This document shows positions 8,038 to 17,283 of a stretch of 64,000 bases of DNA, piece by piece. Where the stretch lies: positions 3,945,579 through 4,009,578 of the forward strand of contig NZ_CP031841.1 of the NCBI RefSeq assembly GCF_003432385.1, read 5' to 3'. The position numbers and the translations under genes were made by a program. How positions within the stretch are numbered: position 1 is the first letter of the stretch; every line of letters begins with the position of its first letter. A model generated the notes under the pieces. It worked only from the letters and a program-made list of their open reading frames with translations, was not told the DNA's origin and made no database searches. This stretch comes from Breoghania sp. L-A4. GTDB lineage: Bacteria > Pseudomonadota > Alphaproteobacteria > Rhizobiales > Stappiaceae.

Positions 8038-9329
8038 GCGGGGGACTCCAGCAGGTAGTCATAGATGATCGCGGTCGCGGCGAGGAAATCCGAAATCTCC
8101 ATCGCCTCGGCCGGATTGTGCGAACCATTGCGGTTTCGCACGAAGACCATGCCCGTGGGAACCCCGGCGTTGGCGAAAACCGCCGCGTCGTGACCGCCGC
8201 CGGACGGCATGACGAACGGTTCCAGCCCCAGCCGCGTGGCGGCCTGCGTCAAACCCTCCACAACCGCGGGAGCGCACAGCGCCGGTTCGGTGCGCAGAGC
8301 GCCGTCGAGCTCGAAGCGCACCTTGCGCTCGCGCTCGATGGTCCGCATCTCGTGGCGCAGCAACTCGCCCATGTCGTCGAGCACCTGGGCGCTCTGGCTG
8401 CGGATATCCAGACTGAAGTCCACCTTGTCGGGAATGCGCGACAGCGCGTGGCTTTCCACGTCGGTGGCGACCATGCCGGCGGTCAGCACGAGATCGTCGC
8501 CCTTCTGCACGATCGTCAGCCAGCTCTCGTCGAGCCGGGTCAGAAGATCCGCCATGGCGAGCACCGGATCGCGGCGGTAGGAGCGCGGCACGGCGCCGGA
8601 GTGTCCCGCCTCGCCGATGCAGCGCACGCGCTTGTGGCGGAAATTGCCGCGAATGCCGGAGACCACCGCCGCCGGCAGGTTCTTTTCCACCAGTAGCGGC
8701 CCCTGCTCGATGTGCAGCTCGATGTAGGTGAGCACCGACGCTGGATCGATCAGCGCCTCGCCCCGGCGCACCGGCTCCATGTCGATGCCGACGCGTTGCA
8801 TGTGCTCGTCAAGCGTCGCCCCGTCGCCCTTGTGCGGCGCGGACCGTTCCTCCTCGCCGAGCACGCCGAGCAGGGCCTTGGACGCGATGTAGCACGGGCC
8901 GAACCAGGCGCTTTCCTCGCCGCGCATGGCCAGCGCGTGCACGGGTCGGGCGAAGCGCACGCCCTCGCGCCGCGCGCGCACGAGACACAGAAGCCCCGCG
9001 ACGACACCGGCGAGCCCGTCGAAATTGCCGCCCTGCGGCACGCTGTCCACATGCGAGCCAACCAGCACGGATTGCTCCGCGTCGGCATCCTCGGGCAGCG
9101 AGAACACCAGGTTGCGGCCGGCGTCCCAGCGCACGGAAAGTCCCTGCGCGCGGGCGAAATCGGCGAGATACTCCAGCGTCTCGGTCTCGACTTGCGAGAA
9201 CGCAGGGCGGCTGACGCCGGCGACGTCGCGGCTGCGCTCCGCGATTTCGTCAAACAGTCCTGCCGCCATCGTCTCGAACGGCTGCATGCCCGCGTCCATA
9301 GCTTGAGCTTGCGTTGCGACAGCACTCAT
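8034..9329 (-). CDS. M20 family N-carbamoyl-amino-acid hydrolase (hydantoinase/carbamoylase family)
   Basis: A 431-residue metallo-amidase of the L-carbamoylase, allantoate amidohydrolase and beta-ureidopropionase group. Metal-site segments are [15 protein letters not shown], the Glu-Glu of [18 protein letters not shown] and the final GGGHDA. A lid/dimerisation domain lies between. Placed between pyrD and pyrC with 4-bp overlaps at both ends, the best substrate guess is N-carbamoyl-L-aspartate (ureidosuccinase), the dihydroorotase product; this is inference from context. Confidence 0.88.
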   Translation of the reverse strand: MSAVATQAQAMDAGMQPFETMAAGLFDEIAERSRDVAGVSRPAFSQVETETLEYLADFARAQGLSVRWDAGRNLVFSLPEDADAEQSVLVGSHVDSVPQGGNFDGLAGVVAGLLCLVRARREGVRFARPVHALAMRGEESAWFGPCYIASKALLGVLGEEERSAPHKGDGATLDEHMQRVGIDMEPVRRGEALIDPASVLTYIELHIEQGPLLVEKNLPAAVVSGIRGNFRHKRVRCIGEAGHSGAVPRSYRRDPVLAMADLLTRLDESWLTIVQKGDDLVLTAGMVATDVESHALSRIPDKVDFSLDIRSQSAQVLDDMGELLRHEMRTIERERKVRFELDGALRTEPALCAPAVVEGLTQAATRLGLEPFVMPSGGGHDAAVFANAGVPTGMVFVRNRNGSHNPAEAMEISDFLAATAIIYDYLLESPA

Positions 9330-10270
9330 GGCGCGGCCTCCATGAACACAAGGCCTTCCGCCGCCTCGCCGTCCTGCACGGAGCCGATCAGATCGCTCAC
9401 GGAGCTCAGGCCTTCCGCGGCGAGCCAGGTCTCCAGCTCACGGATAAGGCGGGGCATGACATTCGGCTCGGTGAAGGTGGCGGTTCCGACCTGCACGGCT
9501 GTGGCGCCCGCGATCAGGAACTCGACGACGTCCTCGACGGTGGAGATGCCGCCGCAGCCGATCACCGGAATCGCGACCGAACGGGCGCACTGATAGACCA
9601 TGCGCAGCGCGATGGGCTTGAGCGCCGGACCCGACAGACCGCCCATCAGGTTGCCCAGCTTGGGCCGTCGCGTGCGGATGTCGATGGCCATGGCCAGCAG
9701 CGTGTTGGCGACGACGAGCGCATCGGTGCCGGCGTCCTCCGCCGCGCGCGCCACTTCGCTGGTCTCGCCGGTGTTCGGCGACAGCTTGGCCCACAGCGGC
9801 AGGTTGGTGACGCCGCGCAGCCTCTTCATCACCGCGTGCGTGGTCGACGGCCGCATGGAGAAGGCCTTGCCGTCCTCCTCGATATTGGGACAGGAGATGT
9901 TGACCTCGATGGCGGCAACGCCCGGCAGATCCATCTCCGCGCAGAGGGTCGCGAATTCGTCGACGCTGCCCGCCGATATGCTGACCACCAGCGGCGCCTC
10001 GTAGGCTTCGTAGAACGGCAGGATGTCGCGCTTGAAGGCGTCCACGCCCTTGCTCGGGATGCCGATGGAATTGAGCATCGAGCCGCGCACCTCGCACACG
10101 CGCGGGGTCGGATTGCCGCCGCGCTTCTCGCGGGTCAGCGTCTTGGTCACATGCGCGCCGAGCAGATCGAGATCGAAGACGCGCGCCAGATCCTCGGAGA
10201 ACGTGCCCGAGGCCGGCATGACCGGGTTTTTCAGCGCGAGCGCGCCCAGGCGAACGGAAAGATCTAGCAT
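9326..10270 (-). CDS. pyrD: Dihydroorotate dehydrogenase, class 1B catalytic subunit
   Basis: FMN-dependent TIM-barrel enzyme for dihydroorotate/orotate conversion. The start at 10270 gives the usual class 1 opening LGALALKNPVMPASGTF; a longer frame runs backward into pyrK. Class 1 hallmarks are the NISCPN segment, the KLSPNTG block and the FMN-site PVIGCGGIST; the active-site base of this class is Cys. At 314 residues it matches PyrDB. It overlaps the pyrK 3' end by 7 bp, so the two subunits are co-translated. Confidence 0.93.
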   Translation of the reverse strand: MLDLSVRLGALALKNPVMPASGTFSEDLARVFDLDLLGAHVTKTLTREKRGGNPTPRVCEVRGSMLNSIGIPSKGVDAFKRDILPFYEAYEAPLVVSISAGSVDEFATLCAEMDLPGVAAIEVNISCPNIEEDGKAFSMRPSTTHAVMKRLRGVTNLPLWAKLSPNTGETSEVARAAEDAGTDALVVANTLLAMAIDIRTRRPKLGNLMGGLSGPALKPIALRMVYQCARSVAIPVIGCGGISTVEDVVEFLIAGATAVQVGTATFTEPNVMPRLIRELETWLAAEGLSSVSDLIGSVQDGEAAEGLVFMEAAP

Positions 10271-11109
10271 GCCACGGCCTCCTGCAAATCGAACACCGGG
10301 CCTTCCTTGCACACGCGCTCCTGCACGATGCCGCCGTCGCGGCGGAACGGGCGCACGCAGCACTGGCACATGCCGATGCCGCAGGCCATCTGCTGTTCCA
10401 GGGCGATCTGGCCGGGAATGCCGTGCTCGGCGCCGATCTGCTGCAACAGCCGCAACAGGCGATTGGAGCCGCAGGTGTAGAGCGCATCGACGCCGGGGCC
10501 GGCGATTTCTGCCTCGATGATCGTCCGCAGATTGTCGATGCCCGACGTGCCCTCTCTGTCGGTAACCGGGATGATGCGGGTGCCGAGCGCCTCGAAATAG
10601 TCGATCGACATCAGCAGCTCCGGTGTGCGCGCGCTGCAGATGGCGGTCAGTCCGCGGCTCAACCGGCGCGCTTCCTGCGCCAGCGGCGCCAGCGTCGCAA
10701 GCCCCACGCCGCGCGCCACCAGCAGAAGGTTTTTCCAGTCATCAGCGATCTCGAACCCATGACCGAGCGGGCCGAGCACATTCAGCGTCTCGCCGGGTGC
10801 AAGCGTCGCCAGGGCGCCGGTGCCCTCGCCCGCGACCTTGTAGAGAAACTGCAGCTCGCCGGCTTCCGCGTCGTAGCCGTAGATGCTCATCGGCCGGCGC
10901 AGGAAAGGCTGCAGCGCGCCGCGCGTCGGGCACAGAAGGTGGAAGAACTGGCCCGGCTTGCAGTCGAGGATCTCGGCCGGCGCGTCGAGCACCATCAGCC
11001 GGTACTCGCCGTTGACCGGCGTGTTGCTTTTGACCCGGCAGTCGGTTTCGAAAATACGAGGGCGTTCCGCGTCCGGTCGGGAGGCGCGGTCGAGGACGGC
11101 GAGCGTCAT
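10264..11109 (-). CDS. pyrK: Dihydroorotate dehydrogenase electron-transfer subunit
   Basis: PyrK-type flavoprotein of the ferredoxin-NADP reductase superfamily that links the PyrD FMN to NAD through FAD and a [2Fe-2S] cluster. An N-terminal FAD barrel (RRPMSIYGYD) is followed by an NAD-binding domain and the C-terminal cluster motif Cys-X4-Cys-X2-Cys in MACGIGMCQCC plus the fourth Cys in ERVCKEGPVF. The PyrDK type is NAD-linked and known in both biosynthetic and degradative (Clostridium oroticum) settings. It begins 11 bp after dctM. Confidence 0.92.
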   Translation of the reverse strand: MTLAVLDRASRPDAERPRIFETDCRVKSNTPVNGEYRLMVLDAPAEILDCKPGQFFHLLCPTRGALQPFLRRPMSIYGYDAEAGELQFLYKVAGEGTGALATLAPGETLNVLGPLGHGFEIADDWKNLLLVARGVGLATLAPLAQEARRLSRGLTAICSARTPELLMSIDYFEALGTRIIPVTDREGTSGIDNLRTIIEAEIAGPGVDALYTCGSNRLLRLLQQIGAEHGIPGQIALEQQMACGIGMCQCCVRPFRRDGGIVQERVCKEGPVFDLQEAVAC

Positions 11110-11119
11110 GCTGTGCTTC

Positions 11120-12400
11120 CTATCCGAAGATGAGATTCGGGATGAACAGGGAGATTTCGGGCACGTAGGTGACGATCAGCAGCACCACGAGATTGGCGCC
11201 GATGAAGGGCCACACGCCCTGGATGATCGACATCACCGGTTTGCCCAGCGTCGAGGAGGCGACGAAGATGTCGAGCCCGAAGGGCGGCGTGATCATGCCC
11301 AGCGAGATGTTGAGCGTGACGATCATGCCGAAGTGGATCGGGTCGATGCCCAGCGCGGTCGCCACGGGAAACAGCGGCGGCACCAGGATCAGCAGCGCCG
11401 AGTTGGGATCGATGAACATGCCGGCGATCAGGAAACAGACGTTGACCACCAGCAGGAAGGTGATCGGCCCCGCGTCGATCAGCGCCAGGAACTGGCTGAT
11501 CTGGGTGGGTACCTGCGCCAGCGTGACGAAGAATGATAGCAGCCCGCCGAAGGCCAGAAGGATGAAGATGATTGCGGTGGAGACCGCCGCCTGCTCGGTG
11601 ACCTCGCAGAGCTTGCCGAAACCGAGATCGCGATAGACCACCGTCTCCACGAAGATGGCGTAGACGACGCTGACCACGGCGGCCTCCGTCGGCGTGAAGG
11701 TGCCCGAGTAGATACCGCCGATGATGATCGCCGGCATGCCAAGCGCCCAGCCCGCGGCGATCAGCGCCTGCAGCCGCTCGCGCGACGAGGTGCGCTCGGT
11801 GGCGCGAATGCCGCTGCGCTTGGCCTCGATCATCACCAGAACGGCGAAGGCCAGCCCCAGCACGAGGCCCACCGCAAGACCGCCGGCGAACAGCCGCGCT
11901 ATCGACGAGCCGGTCATCCAGCCGTAGACGATGAAGGTGATGGACGGCGGGATCAGCAAGGCGGTCTCGGCACTGGAGACGATCAGCCCGAGGCTGAATT
12001 TCTGCGAAAAGCCGCTGGCGCGCATTTCCGGATAGATCATCCGGCCAAGCGCCGCAACGGTGGCCGGCGCCGAGCCCGAGACCGATCCGAAGGCCATCGC
12101 GCCGCCGATGGCCGTGTGACCGATGCCGCCCGATGTGTGGCCGACGAACGCGCGCGCCAGACCGACGAGACGGCTGGCGATCTGGCCGGAGCCCATCAGT
12201 TGTGCCGCGAAGATGAAAAACGGAATCGCCAGCAGCGTCGTGTGATTGATGCCGCCGATCAGCTTCTGCACCAGCGCCGGATCCGGAATCGCCGCGTAGA
12301 AGGCTTCCTTGGTGGCGATCGCCGAGACGCCGAGCACCAGGAACATCTCGAAACCAAGCACGAGCAGCAATATGGCAAGCCCGATAACCAGGACAATCAT
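11120..12400 (-). CDS. dctM: TRAP transporter large permease (DctM)
   Basis: A 426-residue, roughly twelve-helix membrane protein of the DctM family with IPFFIFAAQLM, GSVSGSAPATVAALG and the GMITPPFGLDIFV motif near the C-terminus. It is the Na+-coupled transport subunit of a tripartite TRAP importer. The 4-bp overlap with dctQ and the 10-bp gap to pyrK place it in one transcript with dihydroorotate/orotate enzymes, which hints at the ligand. Confidence 0.93.
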   Translation of the reverse strand: MIVLVIGLAILLLVLGFEMFLVLGVSAIATKEAFYAAIPDPALVQKLIGGINHTTLLAIPFFIFAAQLMGSGQIASRLVGLARAFVGHTSGGIGHTAIGGAMAFGSVSGSAPATVAALGRMIYPEMRASGFSQKFSLGLIVSSAETALLIPPSITFIVYGWMTGSSIARLFAGGLAVGLVLGLAFAVLVMIEAKRSGIRATERTSSRERLQALIAAGWALGMPAIIIGGIYSGTFTPTEAAVVSVVYAIFVETVVYRDLGFGKLCEVTEQAAVSTAIIFILLAFGGLLSFFVTLAQVPTQISQFLALIDAGPITFLLVVNVCFLIAGMFIDPNSALLILVPPLFPVATALGIDPIHFGMIVTLNISLGMITPPFGLDIFVASSTLGKPVMSIIQGVWPFIGANLVVLLIVTYVPEISLFIPNLIFG

Positions 12401-12924
12401 GAGTGTGACTCCCCGGCGGTCGCCTGATCGTCAACATTATCCGGTGCGGAGAAGCGGTCGATGATGCCGAACAGCGACAGGCCATGGCGCAGGGCCAGCA
12501 GGGCGAAGCCGCCAAGCGGCGCCACGTAGATCCAGCCCATGGGAATGTCGAGCGTCGGGCTGCGCTGACCCGTGCCGAGTACAAAGACCACCATGCGCCA
12601 TGCCAGCACGGTGAGATAAAGCGCGAAGACGAGCCCCACCAGGTCGATCAGCTTGAGCACCAGCCGGCGCGCTCCCGTGGGCAGCGCGTTGCGCAGCGTG
12701 TCGATGCCCACATGCCGGCCGCGTTCGAGCGCCAGACCCAGCGCGCCGAACACCAGGAAAATGTTCATCAGACGCACGGCTTCCTCGATCCAGGCGAAAT
12801 CACTGGCGTAGCTGCCGCCCGCCTCGCGCACGACGACATTGAGAAAGAACAGCACGACCATCAACAAAAAGACGGTGACGAGAAAGACGCGCTCGGCCGT
12901 TCTCAGGATCGCTAGCGGCGTCAT
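12397..12924 (-). CDS. dctQ: TRAP transporter small permease (DctQ)
   Basis: About 175 residues with four hydrophobic segments and the DctQ-family pattern (FLNVVVREAGG near the first helix, GRHVGIDTL after the second). The Met at 12924 has AGGTGG upstream and is preferred over an in-frame Met at 12969. It bridges the periplasmic binding protein and DctM. Confidence 0.9.
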   Translation of the reverse strand: MTPLAILRTAERVFLVTVFLLMVVLFFLNVVVREAGGSYASDFAWIEEAVRLMNIFLVFGALGLALERGRHVGIDTLRNALPTGARRLVLKLIDLVGLVFALYLTVLAWRMVVFVLGTGQRSPTLDIPMGWIYVAPLGGFALLALRHGLSLFGIIDRFSAPDNVDDQATAGESHS

Positions 12925-12989
12925 GATGTCCACCTGGTTGCCAGACCGGCCGGAATGACCGGGCCGCACGCGCGGCGTAAAACGAAAAC

Positions 12990-13015
12990 GGCGGCGGGAG
13001 ATGGCTCCCGCCGCC
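12990..13015 (-). promoter_or_regulatory. Strong intercistronic hairpin between dctP and dctQ
   Basis: GGCGGCGGGAG and CTCCCGCCGCC form a perfect 11-bp stem with a 4-base loop, 15 bases past the dctP stop; on the minus strand it is followed by TTTTCGTTTT. It could be a partial terminator or a 3' stability element giving an excess of binding protein over permeases. Confidence 0.6.
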
Positions 13016-13030
13016 GCAAGAAACAGCAGC

Positions 13031-14053
13031 TTACTTAGAAGCGAGCTCGGAATAGGCCGTCTCGTAGGCCTCGATCAGGGCCTTGCCCTCATCGCCGGCG
13101 CGTTCGATGTAGGCAGCGCGTGCCGGGCCGTACATCAACTCGCGCATCTTGACCTTCTCATCGGCGGACAGCTCACGGATGTCGATGCCGCTTTCGGTGA
13201 TGACCTTCAGCGCCTCGGCGACGGCCGCCGCCTTGTGGGCGCGCAGCTCCGGCACGACTTCATTGAAGGTGTCGGCGATCACCGCACGGTACTCTTCCGG
13301 CAGGCTCTTCCACCACGTCGGGTTGAACAGGATCACGTCTTCCATCGCGCCATGATCGGACAGCACCAGGTACTTCTGGACTTCGTAGAACTTCATCCGC
13401 TGGATGGTGTCGAGCGGATTTTCCTCGCCGTCGACGAGACCGGTCTGCAGCGAGGTGTAGAGCTCGCCGAAGGGCAGCGGAATGGCGGAGGCGCCCAGCG
13501 CGTTGAACTGCTCGACGAGGATCTTGGAATCCATCACCCGGAACTTCTGGCCGGCGAAGGCCGCGATGTCATCAAGCGGCTTGTTGGAGGTGAAATTCTT
13601 GCGGCCGTTCGGCCACAGGCCGACACCGACGACGCCGCGCGAGTCGAACGTCTTGAGCAGCGCCTTGCCGAAGTCGCCTTCGCGCAGCTTGGCGGCGACT
13701 TCTTCGTCTTCGGGCAGCAGGAACGGAATGTCGAGCACGGAGACGGCCGGATCGAACCCGCCGAGGAAGGCGGCCGGAGAAACGGTCGCCTGGATAACGC
13801 CGAGCTGAACGCCCTCGGTCATCTCGCGCTGGTTGCCGAGCTGGCCCTGCGGAAAGAGCTGGAACTCGACGGCTCCCTTGGTGCGCTCGGAAACCAGCGC
13901 GGCGACCTTCTCGAGGAAGACGTGGCGCGACTGCTGAGCGGACTCAAGATGACCGATCTTGGCGGTGAATTCGGCGGCGTGCGCAGGCAGACCCGCAAGG
14001 GCGGTCAATCCGGCGACGGCGAGGGCGGCGAGAGGACGGCTGATGCTGTTCAT
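13031..14053 (-). CDS. dctP: TRAP transporter substrate-binding protein (DctP)
   Basis: Periplasmic binding protein of about 340 residues with signal peptide (cleavage after LPAHA) and the DctP pattern: KIGHLESAQQSRHVF, FRVMDSKILVEQFNALGASAIPLPFGELYTSL in pieces, and GLVDGEENPLDTI. The start could be the Met at 14053 or 14065; 14053 has a better-spaced GAGA. It is the first gene of an operon that continues through dctQM to pyrKD, the carbamoylase, pyrC and pyrE, so I infer a ligand such as orotate, dihydroorotate or carbamoyl-aspartate. Confidence 0.9.
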   Translation of the reverse strand: MNSISRPLAALAVAGLTALAGLPAHAAEFTAKIGHLESAQQSRHVFLEKVAALVSERTKGAVEFQLFPQGQLGNQREMTEGVQLGVIQATVSPAAFLGGFDPAVSVLDIPFLLPEDEEVAAKLREGDFGKALLKTFDSRGVVGVGLWPNGRKNFTSNKPLDDIAAFAGQKFRVMDSKILVEQFNALGASAIPLPFGELYTSLQTGLVDGEENPLDTIQRMKFYEVQKYLVLSDHGAMEDVILFNPTWWKSLPEEYRAVIADTFNEVVPELRAHKAAAVAEALKVITESGIDIRELSADEKVKMRELMYGPARAAYIERAGDEGKALIEAYETAYSELASK

Positions 14054-14143
14054 GGGAAATCTCATGTTTCCTGAGGCTCTGGAGCTGGGTCACGACCCAA
14101 GTGAAGCAGCGAAGCTAGCGCCGCTGAAACAGGGGAGTCAACG

Positions 14144-14165
14144 AAAATCTCAAAAATGAGATTTT
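14144..14165. promoter_or_regulatory. Inverted repeat, candidate operator of the XRE regulator
   Basis: AAAATCTC and GAGATTTT arms are separated by 6 bases in the divergent region between dctP and the XRE regulator. A second, weaker dyad (ATTAT-N4-ATAAT) lies at 14179-14192. Both suit a dimeric helix-turn-helix repressor controlling the TRAP-pyr operon. Confidence 0.45.
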
Positions 14166-14276
14166 TTGCATTTCCATATCATTATTGTGATAATCTGCCG
14201 CGGCATCCGCGATCCGCATGCGTTGGAAACACGCGGAGCGGACGCCGCCCCACACCGCAGAGGCCGAACGACACCA

Positions 14277-15221
14277 GTGGATATTCTTCGCGACCGGACA
14301 GCCGCCGCAGACGGGCAGGCCGACGACATCAACTATTCGGATATCGGCGCCCGGCTCAACGCGTACCGGATGGGACGGAATATCTCGCCCGAAGAACTGG
14401 CCGCGCGGCTGGGCATTTCGCGCGCCGCGTTGTACCGGGTGGAAAAAGGCGATATCCGCAAGATCGACACGTTGACCAGCATCGCGCGGGTGCTCGGCGT
14501 CTCGCTGCCGAACCTGCTCGGCGTGGGTGTCGAATACGTCGACAACGCGGTGGCGTTCTTCGAGCGCATGCGTCAGATCGAGGAGGACAGCGAGCAGATC
14601 ATCGGCCTGTTCGGCCCCGTCTCCTACCTGCTGACATCCGACGACTACGACGAGATGCTGCAGCAGGTGTTCCAGGATCTGGAGCGCGATGCCGGCGGCG
14701 CCAACACCGAGACATCGCAACAGATCGCCCGGCTGCTGGATATCCTGCGGCAACGCAAGCAAGCCTACCGGCGCCGGCGGCAACTGCTCGTCAGCCTGAT
14801 CACCTCGGCCGACTTCGAACGCTTCCTGCAGCACGGACTTGTGGCCGGCGGCGCCATGCCGCATGCCTTGCAGCGCGACCGCCGCGCGATGGCCTGCCGC
14901 GAGGCGCGCCACATCACCGCCCTGCTGCGCAAGCAGCCGATCGGCGTGCAGATCGGCATCGTGCAGCAGTCGACGCCCGCGATCGGCTTCCAGATTTTCC
15001 GCCAGCCCAATCGCTCGGTGCTCGCCATCAGCCCGTTCCGGCTGGGCGAGCAGCCCAATGTGCACGTGGGCGTCGGCCTGATCACCTCCGCGCCGGAGGC
15101 CTTGACCCTGCACGAGGACATCGCGCGCACGCTGTGGGACAAATCGCTGAAGGGCGACGACGCCGCGGACTATCTCGACGGGCTGATCGCCCAACATTGC
15201 GAAGCCACGTCTGGCGACTGA
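14277..15221 (+). CDS. XRE family transcriptional regulator
   Basis: A helix-turn-helix of the Cro/CI type (RLNAYRMGRNISPEELAARL, then GISRAALYRVEKGDI) lies near residues 20-75, followed by about 240 residues of unassigned, mostly helical then alpha/beta sequence. The start is uncertain: a GTG at 14277 is used here, while the frame is open back to an ATG at 14166. It is divergent from the dctPQM-pyr operon and likely regulates it. I do not recognise the C-terminal domain; it may bind the imported ligand. Confidence 0.75.
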   Translation: MDILRDRTAAADGQADDINYSDIGARLNAYRMGRNISPEELAARLGISRAALYRVEKGDIRKIDTLTSIARVLGVSLPNLLGVGVEYVDNAVAFFERMRQIEEDSEQIIGLFGPVSYLLTSDDYDEMLQQVFQDLERDAGGANTETSQQIARLLDILRQRKQAYRRRRQLLVSLITSADFERFLQHGLVAGGAMPHALQRDRRAMACREARHITALLRKQPIGVQIGIVQQSTPAIGFQIFRQPNRSVLAISPFRLGEQPNVHVGVGLITSAPEALTLHEDIARTLWDKSLKGDDAADYLDGLIAQHCEATSGD

Positions 15222-15375
15222 AAGGCCCCTGAGGGTCGATACGCAATTTTTGGTTGCCGAACCGCCGCAACACATCGAATTATTGATATGTGAAATACCG
15301 ATGGTAAGCGTATCCGGCGAGGTCGCGCGGCAGACATCGGTTTCCAGCATATCGCGGCTCCGACCCAATAAAGGA

Positions 15376-15930
15376 ATGGTGCCGGAGAATTGGTATCGCG
15401 CCGCTGCCCGCCCCGTGCGCGCACCAACGGAAGTGGTACCCTCGCGAGGGTTGTCTGTTGGGGCATTGATTGTTTTTGGCCTGTGCGTGATCGCCACGCT
15501 GCTGTCGGTTCCCGCCGCCAGCCATACGGGCCTGCCAACGTGGATTTCGCTCGCGGCCTCCTCGACCGCGTTTGTCGCCATGGCCCTGAACCAGTTCCTG
15601 GCGACGCGGCCGACGCCTCCATCCGCTTCGCCATCAAGCCGGTCGGCGATTTCACCCGGCGGCTGCGCGATCGACTCAAGCAAGGCGACCGGATCCAGAT
15701 CGAGGGCGGTCACGGGCGCTTCAACTTCGAGCGCGGCGGTGACACCCAGCTCTGAGTCGCCGGCGACATCGGCATCACGCCGTTCCTCGCCATGGCCGAG
15801 CGCCTGCGCGAGATGCCGAGCGCCGCGTGCACCTGGTCCACTGCGTGCGCGATGAAGATGAAGCGGTCGGCACCGCGGCACTTGACCGGCTGGCGGGTGA
15901 ACTCGCCAATTTCGACGTCACATCGTTGAA
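15376..15930 (+). pseudogene. Ferric reductase-like / flavoprotein reductase remnant
   Basis: An N-terminal part with two hydrophobic segments ending in ALNQFLATRP resembles ferric-reductase-like membrane domains. At about 15608 it jumps, in another frame, to a ferredoxin-reductase-type FAD domain (FAIKPVGDFTRRLRDRL, GRFNFERGGD), hits an in-frame TGA where a Trp is expected at about 15752, continues as VAGDIGITPFLAMAERL, then shifts frame again to VHLVHCVRDEDEA. The middle transmembrane helices and the C-terminus are missing, so it cannot make a working reductase. Confidence 0.65.
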
Positions 15931-16577
15931 CACGACTATCGCGGCGGCGGCGCATTTCGCCAAAGCGGCCCCCGCGATTCTGGCCGGCGTCCTGGCACTT
16001 GCCGCGCAGTCCGCTCCCGCCGCGGCCCGCGATCTGTTTGAGCCCGAAGCGTTTGCCACCTATCAGGCCGATGTCGGGAACGGCCGCTACATGGCCAACG
16101 CCACCGGGTGCCTCGCCTGCCACGCCGCGGGCAATGATCTCGCGCTTCCCGCCGGCGGTCTCAAGCTCGACACCTACATCGGCACCTTCCATGTCCCCAA
16201 CAGCACCGCCCATCCGAGCGCCACGGGCGGCTGGAGCAACGCCGACTACCTCAACGCGGTGATCAACGGCGTCACGCCCGACGGCCGCAACTACTATCCC
16301 GTGTTTCCCTACGCCGCCTATGCGGGGATGACGCCGCAGGACGTGCTCGACATCAAGGCCTACACCGAGACGCTGACGCCGTCCGACAACACGGCGCCGC
16401 GGCACGAGATCTCCTTCCCCTATAACCTCAACGCCACGATCTCGCTGTGGAAGCGCAACAATTTCGACACCCCCGCCTTCCAGCCCGGCGATAGCTCGCA
16501 GATGAGCCGCGGCCGCTATCTAGTGGAGAACGTCGGCGCCTGCGGCGAATGCCACACCCCGCGCACGCTGACCTGGG
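15931..16577 (+). pseudogene. Truncated di-heme c-type cytochrome
   Basis: A signal-peptide-like stretch (ILAGVLALAAQSAPAAA) leads into a cytochrome c domain with heme motif CLACH, then a second domain beginning with CGECH, as in the multi-heme cytochrome subunits of periplasmic dehydrogenases. The frame runs in from the reductase remnant without its own clear start, and homology stops just after CGECHTPRTL at about 16565, where unrelated sequence follows. The remaining heme domain is lost. Confidence 0.65.
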
Positions 16578-17283
16578 GCTGGACACGGACGCCGACATGC
16601 TGGCGGCGGAGTTCGAAATGACGCTCGAGGAGTTCGAAACCGCGGTGCAGCGGGTGCAGGATGCGACGGTCGCAGCTTCGCGATTGACTGGACCAACCAG
16701 CTCAAGGGCGGCTCCCGCGTGCCGCGTTTCGAGGTCGAGCAGCAGTTCGCGCGGCTGATCAAGCCGATCCTCAACCTCGATCCGCTCGATGCGGACGTGG
16801 AGATGGCCTGCGCTCACGCTGTGCCCGACTACAAGGACGCCGGCTACCGCGACGACGCCTACCGCACCGATCCCGACAGCGGCGGCGCGCTGAAGCTGTC
16901 CATCGACGTGCGCAACACCGACGTCTTCGTCGACGAGAGCGTGAGCTTCGATGTCACCGCCAACCACGCCTGCGAGCTGCAGATCTTCTATGTGGAGGCG
17001 GACGGCAACGTCGAGGTGATCCCGCAACAGATGATCGGCCAGCCGTTCCTGGAGGCGGGCATACCGCGCACGATCCCGGACTCCTCAGTCGGCGCGCTGG
17101 TGTTCGACACCCCGGCACACAATGAGACGCTGCTGCTCAACTGCAAGGAGCACGGGCTAGGCAAGGGTCGACTTTCGGCCAAACAGGCCCGCGCGCTGGT
17201 CAAGAGGTCGCACCAGCCGCCGTCGCGCGGCCTGGCGATCATGCTGCACGAGAACAACGCCAGGGAAGCCAAGAGGAAGATCC
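16578..17283 (+). pseudogene. DUF4384-containing protein, truncated and frameshifted
   Basis: Starting without an initiation site, the sequence encodes FEMTLEEFETAVQRVQDAT, shifts frame near 16668 (a G appears missing), and continues as FEVEQQFARLIKPILNLDPL and a beta-rich domain (LSIDVRNTDVFVDESVSF, ELQIFYVEADGNVEVIPQQ) typical of DUF4384, often the C-terminal part of caspase-like or envelope proteins. The 5' part is missing at the junction with the cytochrome remnant. Confidence 0.55.

Noticed and set aside
12421-12445. Another GCCTGATC word resembling the ECF promoter upstream box
   Set aside because: It lies inside dctQ, and no CGTT follows at the 11-base spacing.
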